From: Linum tenue
Lineage: Eukaryota > Streptophyta > Magnoliopsida > Malpighiales > Linaceae
Direction: 5' to 3'
Assembly: GCA_946122785.1 (NCBI GenBank)
Contig: CAMGYJ010000011.1
Span: forward strand, 54,424,449 to 54,488,448
Length of the DNA stretch: 64,000 nucleotides
Below the pieces are notes generated by a model. The model had not been told where the DNA came from, did not search any database, and saw nothing but the letters and a program-made list of their open reading frames with translations. A program made the translations under genes and the position numbers. Numbering within the stretch: position 1 is the first letter of the stretch; every line of letters starts with the position of its first letter. Below are positions 58,865 through 64,000 of the stretch, one piece after another.

Positions 58865-59518
58865 CTTATGTGAGGGGCTGGTGGGTGGATTGCGGGTCAT
58901 CGGAATGACCCGCACCCTATTTTCACATGAAAAAATGTTGTTTCTTATACTAATGAATATTTATCATATTTTTGAACCACGCTACAAACAGACAATCTTC
59001 TACTTATAAACAAAGGTGGAGAATAAAGAATAGTTTTGAATGTTATTGTACGTAATTGTGTTGTACAATATCCATGAGATATTGGATATTAGGATGCAAA
59101 TTATTGGTTAATATCCATGAGAGATTCGGATACAAACTATAAACTATTAATCGTATCAAAATCGTAAAATGCGTAAGTTTTCTCTACACAATTGGTTGAT
59201 ATGAAAATTTTGATGCAAATACTACATGGATTCACTTGAGACCAAGTGAGAAGTGTCTAAATTAATACAATCTTAGTAATTTGCTAGAAACTTATTATAA
59301 ATGTTAGTCAACTTTCTTAATGGTTAATTGGAGAATAATTTTTGTCGGTTAATTAACCCACGACCCAATAGCACCCATCCGCCACACACTCAACCCGACA
59401 CTAAGAATAATGTGGGTGGATATAGCGGGTCACAATTATACCAACTCGCAAGTAATTAAGTAGGTGAGTCAATTTTATGCCAAAACCCTTCCCAACCCAC
59501 CCATCGCCTACACCTATG
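58865..59518. mobile_element. Relative of the hAT-type element at 31855
   Basis: Shares GGTGGATTGCGGGTCA, CCTATTTTCACATGAAAAAA, the repeated TATTGGATATTAGGATGCAAATTATTG block and a CCAACCCACCCATCGCC end with 31855-32613. It has no coding. The ends are frayed and no flanking duplication was settled. Confidence 0.6.
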
Positions 59519-60299
59519 GCTAATTATGAATAAGAGCCACGTGAGGCAAATATTGTATGAGGATTAGTAAAGAAGGTGATAAGTATCCCAGTTTAAATTG
59601 ATGAGATTAATGCTTTAAATTTTATAGTATTTAAACAATTCTATGTGTACATATTCATAAACACTATTTAATTGTCACATTTTTTTGGTTTCCATGCTTC
59701 TTTTCACCATATATGAAATGCATTTTTGGTGATTTGACCATCATAACTTCATGCTATTGAAAAAATTTATCCTTGATATAGTATTACAAATTTTCATGAG
59801 CAAAAGTCATGCATTTATATCTTGATAATTTCTTGAATATTATATGATGAATTTATGTAAACTTCCAACTCATCAAAGATAACGATATAAAATCAATCTA
59901 CAGTCAAAGTATATTTTATTCTAATCCAATCTTTCAATTATATATTCACACCATCCGCGGTAAAGCGCGGGCCAATTATCTAGTTTTGGAAAAACAAGAG
60001 AACTGAAACATAGAATAAGAGAAGGCAGAAGGAGGATGATGATTTTGGTTTCTAATTTTCTCCTTCTTTAAGTTAGGTTTTAGCTAGAGGCCGGGAAGAA
60101 TGTGGGAGGAAAAAGGATAATTTTGGTTTCTAATTTTCTCCTACCTAATTCGGCCAGTCCAAACGAGTTGAACTCGTTGACGAGTTTTAAGTCGAGAGCA
60201 AATTTATGCACTTAATTGGCGGGTTGAGTTCGATGTGGATTTTGTTATAAATGGGTCGCTTTCCGTCCTACTCTAGACCCATCTTCTTTTCTCTCTTTC
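59519..60299. other. Intergenic, nothing recognised
   Basis: AT-rich DNA with a direct repeat (TTGGTTTCTAATTTTCTCCT at about 60045 and 60123) and one 160-bp type unit near 60150-60290. No gene seen. Confidence 0.35.
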
Positions 60300-60570
60300 C
60301 TGTTGCTACACCCAACAGACCAATGTTTTAGAAATCCTACCGTTGACCAGTCGTATCAAAAATATCATATATGGACAAATTGATAACTTGTTTTGATGGT
60401 TGAACCACCATTAAATTAATAATTTTAGTACAAAATATCTTATCATTGTCTTTGGGACATAATTTTCAGTACGGTTTCACAATCCTTGTTGGAGATGAAA
60501 GCTCACTTCACCAGCACCAGCTTCACCGTGCACACCCTCCTCGGCTAAGCCAATCAATAAATAATAAAAA
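60300..60570 (+). repeat. PR-4 locus duplication, copy C left part
   Basis: Matches 58340-58585, for example TAATTTTCAGTACGGTTTCACAATC and CACCAGCTTCACC. It is separated from its right part (61925-62608) by about 1.35 kb of other sequence, including inverted repeat units and a solo LTR. Confidence 0.6.
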
Positions 60571-61705
60571 CTAACATAAACCCGTTCGCATTCGCTTAGC
60601 GTCTGAGCGAGTAGGTGATATTTTTAAAATTAATAGTATGAATTTTGACCCAAAAGTAAAGAACTTGTCATCTACAACTTTATGTAGTCGACGCAACAAT
60701 GAACTTTAATAAGGGAGAAGAGTCGTCGTGCAAATGATTTCTATGTTTAAGTTGTAAGCACCTGAACTTTAATAAGAGAAAAGGGTCGTCTTTCAAATTA
60801 TTTCTATGTTCAAATTGTAAACACCGGGTTCAAGTTGTTTGGATCATATTGAATAGGTTGGATACCCATAGGTTTGGGTGCTCAACCAAAAGGAAAAAGA
60901 TAAATGAAAAATAATAAAGCGGATAAAGGTCGCTCCATACCAAAAACTTTACACAGTGAGCTCAACTCACCTTGACTGGTTCGAACCGAGTTTTTAATAA
61001 TTCACACTCTGCTCAACTTGCCAATTTTAAAAGTAGATAAAACGCACTCTCGATATAAAACTTGTTAACACTAGGTCTGGGTTCAATTGTCATTCTCATC
61101 CAAAGGAAAAGGAGAAATAAAAACCATTAAAGCGAACAAAACTCCGTCTCGATCCAAAACTCGTGCAACTCGCTTTGACCCGATCGAATCGAGTTCTTAA
61201 CAAATTCACACTCAGCTCAACTTGCCAACTACAAAAGCGGATAAAACTCGCTCTTGATACAATACTCGTCAATACCATGAGTTTGGATTCAATTTTCATT
61301 CTCAATGAAAAGGAAAAAATAGAAATTTAGAAATACTAATGTTGGGTTCGAGTATAGATATATGGTATAGAAGCACTGTTATTCCTTAGTGGTAAAGAGT
61401 GTTGCCACAAAGTACCTGAGTTTTGATGATAATATATACCAACTTATTCATAAAAAAATGTTGGGTTCGAGTCGCTTTGACCTGGTCGAGTTATGTTATA
61501 CCCATGAGTTTGAGTTCAATTGTCATGCTTAACCAAAAGGAGAAAGAGAAATAAGAAAACATTAAAAAATATGAAACTCGATCCCAATACAAAACTCGAC
61601 AACATATAGGTAATATAATGAGAGAGTTGGGTAAAAGAATGACTTGAAACTTTCCCACCTGCACTTGGGAGAATTTGGAAGCCACTAATGAATAGTAACT
61701 CCAAT
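60571..61705 (-). repeat. Inverted copies of the 160-bp repeat unit
   Basis: At about 60930-61310 and 61490-61610 the unit seen at 56980-58000 appears on the opposite strand, for example AAACTCG..TTTGACCCGATCGAATCGAG and AACTCGTCAATACCATGAG. At least three diverged units are present. No gene seen. Confidence 0.5.
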
Positions 61706-61710
61706 ATTAG

Positions 61711-61885
61711 TGTTATGGACAATCCAAGTAACACATCGGAAATACAAGGGAATGAACCCTTGTATATTAGTATCCACCTAGCCCAACTAGTACGAGGCCT
61801 TTTGGGGAGGACATCCAAGAGTAAAACCGTGCGGGCTTGTCCCAAAACGGACAATATCGTACTAATGGACCAGCCCGATTTGACA
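61711..61885. mobile_element. Solo LTR (175 bp), copy 2
   Basis: Begins TGTTATGGACAATCC and ends GATTTGACA. It is flanked on both sides by ATTAG (61706-61710, 61886-61890), a perfect 5-bp duplication. It is collinear with 34361-34536. Confidence 0.82.
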
Positions 61886-61924
61886 ATTAGCCTTTTATAT
61901 ATTAATTAATAATGTGGTATATGG

Positions 61925-62608
61925 TGGATTCCCATGTGGGAATGATACATAATTGCAGAATACAAAAAAAGTTCGATCAGAAAAGCAAAATGGAATAAGC
62001 AAAAAATGTTGCCGACTTGATTGTACCACATTACGTACGTATCCCAGCTCTCTTTTTTACTTCAGGGAATATTTTGCCGATTGCATTCCACGTACGTACC
62101 GTGAGGTTTCCTTAACGTTTCGGACTCGATCATCAATGTCTTAACGGTAGCTGCATTTCTTCGTCGTCGTCATGTGCAACTTCACTCTCTAGCATACCAC
62201 CGGCGCGACGTAACAAGTATGCTTTGGCTGCTTTCCGTCGTCCTCGCAATCGTACTGTTACTGCGACAACTACTGCTAGCAGGACTTATTGTGGACAGTG
62301 CCTCAAGGTAATTAAGTAGTAAATTGAACTTATTGATCGCGGTGTATATATTAACTAATTAATTTGACACATGGTTTAGTTTATCATCCATGGATATGTG
62401 TGTCCATATGTAGTTGACAAATCTCGAGACGGGAGTTGAAGCAAAGGTGCGAGTCGTTCACGATTGTAATGTCGAAGGACGTGAATTGGATCGCGACAGT
62501 TTCAACAAGCTAAGGACTTAAGACGACAATGGAAATAAGGTTGAAGATGGTGACTATCATGGTGATCACCTTGTCTTGAAGTATCAGTTCGAGAATTGTG
62601 AAGACTGA
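61925..62608 (+). pseudogene. Barwin (PR-4-like) pseudogene with duplicated upstream region
   Basis: An upstream block (61925-62150) like that of 56029-56887 runs straight into the middle of the first exon: signal peptide and hevein parts are missing. Remaining coding is 62155-62307 (CATSLSSIPPARRNKYALAAF...TYCGQCLK) and 62414-62608 (LTNLETGVEAKVRVVHDCNVEG to FENCED). Splice sites are still in place. TAA at 62519-62521 stops the second exon early, so it is broken twice. Unlike the intact gene, this copy keeps the cysteine in VVHDCN (Arg206 in the intact gene), while AAFR still lacks the other one. Confidence 0.85.
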
Positions 62609-62889
62609 ACAAGAAAGATATGATTGGAGGCTATATATAATTGATCAACACATATTAGTCCCTCCAATAAATGTCAATGATATAAGCTAGGTTCCTAGAA
62701 CACAAAGCACAAGAGTTAACCGGTTATTATGACATGAGTAATCAGGAGGTGATTGGATAATTTATCAAATATCAATTCAGAACTTCAGAGAAACCAATAT
62801 TATTAGAAGACTCGGTAGTCCTACGGGAAAAGAGTGATCTTTCGCAGTATTTTGATTGCAACAATAATTAAAAGTGTTTGTTCAAAATT
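62609..62889. other. 3' flank of the barwin pseudogene
   Basis: The first 80 bp (ACAAGAAAGATATGATTGGAGG onward) match the 3' flank of the intact gene at 56888-56960. The remainder is unremarkable. Confidence 0.45.
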
Positions 62890-62904
62890 AGGGATGACAA
62901 CGGC

Positions 62905-63330
62905 CGGGCGGTGGGATGGGGCGGTTAAAGGGGTCCAATTTGCTGGGATTGATGATCCTTTGCATGCTGAGATCCTCTCGCTTCGGGACGCGATTCTTTG
63001 GTGTATTGAGTCTGGATTTGACCAAATGTTGTTTGAAGGGGACGCGAAGACGATTATTGATAAACTCAACCAGGCGGATACGAGAGATAGCCGGGTTGGA
63101 GCCCTCGTTGAAGAAGTTCTGCATTGTTTATCCGACCATAGTGGGTTCTCTGTGCGGTTTGTAGGTCGGCGTAGTAATAGAGTAGCCCATTTGGTGGCTA
63201 AGAAGGCCCTTCATTTGTATCCGACTGCGAGTCGCTTCTTTGATTTTATGGCCTGGCTAAATTCCAGGATGTCACTATCTATTTTCTTATCAATATATGA
63301 TTATCTTTTGTCCAAAAAAAAGGGGTTGGG
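62905..63330 (+). pseudogene. LINE-type RNase H fragment
   Basis: Within an open frame, residues from about 62930 to 63270 read GVQFAGIDDPLHAEILSLRDAI, then FDQMLFEGDAKTIIDKL and GFSVRFVGRRSNRVAHLVAKKA. These are the motifs of the RNase H-like domain (RVT_3) found at the 3' end of plant non-LTR retrotransposons. An A-run (CCAAAAAAAA, about 63311-63320) follows. Reverse transcriptase is absent, so it is a 5'-truncated remnant. TAGGGATGACAACGGCCGGG at 62890 looks like a hAT terminus into which it may have inserted, as GGGGCGG occurs on both sides. A free-standing RNase H-like gene is less likely. Confidence 0.65.
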
Positions 63331-64000
63331 GCGGATAGTGCATATCAGTTATTCTATCCAAAGTAGTTCGAGTTTTACCCATACCCACATAAGAATTGGG
63401 TATAAAATCAAAATCATGTTCATACCTGTTCGGGTTTCGAAGATCCATGCATAATAATTTCTCTTAATAACTCCAACCAACATGTTAACATTCATACGTA
63501 TTTTTACGTTACATAAGTGGAAAAAGTACGAAAGTAATTCATTAGAATGAAAAAAATTAATTTCAAGCAAGACAGCTTTACTTCCATTTCTGTTTTCTTG
63601 TCTTGGTCTAAACTTTATAATCGAAACGGAATCCGGCTCGCGGATTCATTTTGGAATATTTGCCCAGCTACGCATCTAAACTTGTAATTTACCCTGAATC
63701 CACATCAAAAGGAAGACCACGTGGAGGCGCCTGTGAGGAGGAAGAGTGCAGCGACACTAGGTCAGCCAGTGAGGAGGAAGAGACGCAGATCTCAAATCCA
63801 ACGAGCCGGGTTGGAGATGGGATCTTACCAATGCCAAAAACTGGATCTTCTGCAGCAAAGAACAAGGGACCAAAGATAAAATGCCAGATGGACCGAGACC
63901 TAGCTATGTAGGCCAGAGGATTGTGCCATGGAAACCAGCTTCAAGGAGCAAGTTTGGCTCGCGCACGAGAAGAAACACAGTGGTATTGGTGGGTGTCATA
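63331..64000. other. Right edge of window, no gene recognised
   Basis: A frame of 86 codons at 63651-63911 (Glu/Ser-rich, with STSKGRPRGG and an end NKGPKIKCQMD) vaguely resembles the tails of MULE/FAR1-type transposases, but this is too weak to call. The remainder shows nothing. Confidence 0.3.

Noticed and set aside
62834..63454. Host RNase H-like gene
   Set aside because: Lacks a proper start region, is followed by an A-run and is bordered by transposon-like sequence; a truncated LINE explains it better.

Overview
This is nuclear chromosomal DNA from a flowering plant, almost certainly a eudicot. The genes have many short GT-AG introns, encode plant-specific families (plant tetraspanin, ACC oxidase, SHAQKYF-type MYB, PR-4/barwin, endomembrane KEA antiporter), and sit in AT-rich DNA crowded with plant transposons. 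I cannot name the species. No rRNA, tRNA, organelle insert or CRISPR array was recognised.

Six complete host genes were rebuilt exon by exon, each with an open frame across all junctions. They are: a tetraspanin-8-like protein (7173 to 5129, minus); a plant FANCE homologue (12378-13972, plus); an ACC oxidase-like ethylene enzyme (15372 to 14254, minus, convergent with FANCE); a KEA4/5/6-type K+/H+ antiporter of 20 exons (20656-27797, plus); a CCHC zinc-knuckle plus SHAQKYF MYB regulator (38615 to 37508, minus); and a mitochondrial LpxA-type acyltransferase of 10 exons (44584 to 41300, minus). A seventh gene at 56029-56887 encodes a secreted hevein-plus-barwin (PR-4-like) protein. Its barwin domain lacks both cysteines of one conserved disulfide.

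The rest is mostly transposons, and many can be bounded exactly by target-site duplications (TSDs). Several non-autonomous hAT elements have 8-bp TSDs (9188-9930, 18286-19108, 29961-30386, 31855-32613, 33527-33911, 44843-45417, 47167-47665). There is also a Mutator-like deletion derivative with about 130-bp terminal inverted repeats (TIRs) and a 9-bp TSD just upstream of FANCE (11757-12201), a Harbinger/Tourist-like element (35829-36703), the 3' end of a CACTA element (1-554), two solo LTRs of one family (34361-34536, 61711-61885), a TRIM-like relic (4601-4880), a LINE RNase H fragment near 62930-63270, and a young 5.1-kb Ty1/copia element (50551-55655). The copia element has 339-bp LTRs, a 5-bp TSD, and broken gag and pol.

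Two local duplications help to date insertions. A segment at about 31800-34290 is repeated at 34560-35795, and the second copy preserves the empty sites of two hAT insertions. The PR-4 locus was also duplicated: partial copies at 58340-58840 and at 60300-60570 plus 61925-62608 preserve the empty site of the copia insertion, and one of them carries a broken barwin pseudogene.

The protein genes are functionally unrelated (vesicle or membrane organisation, DNA crosslink repair, ethylene, ion/pH balance, transcription, lipid synthesis, defence) and do not form a cluster. The FANCE-to-LpxA proximity resembles the Arabidopsis chromosome 4 order as I recall it. I did not find a clearly new multi-gene system. 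The best leads are the PR-4-like protein with its paired disulfide loss, and the duplicated locus around it.
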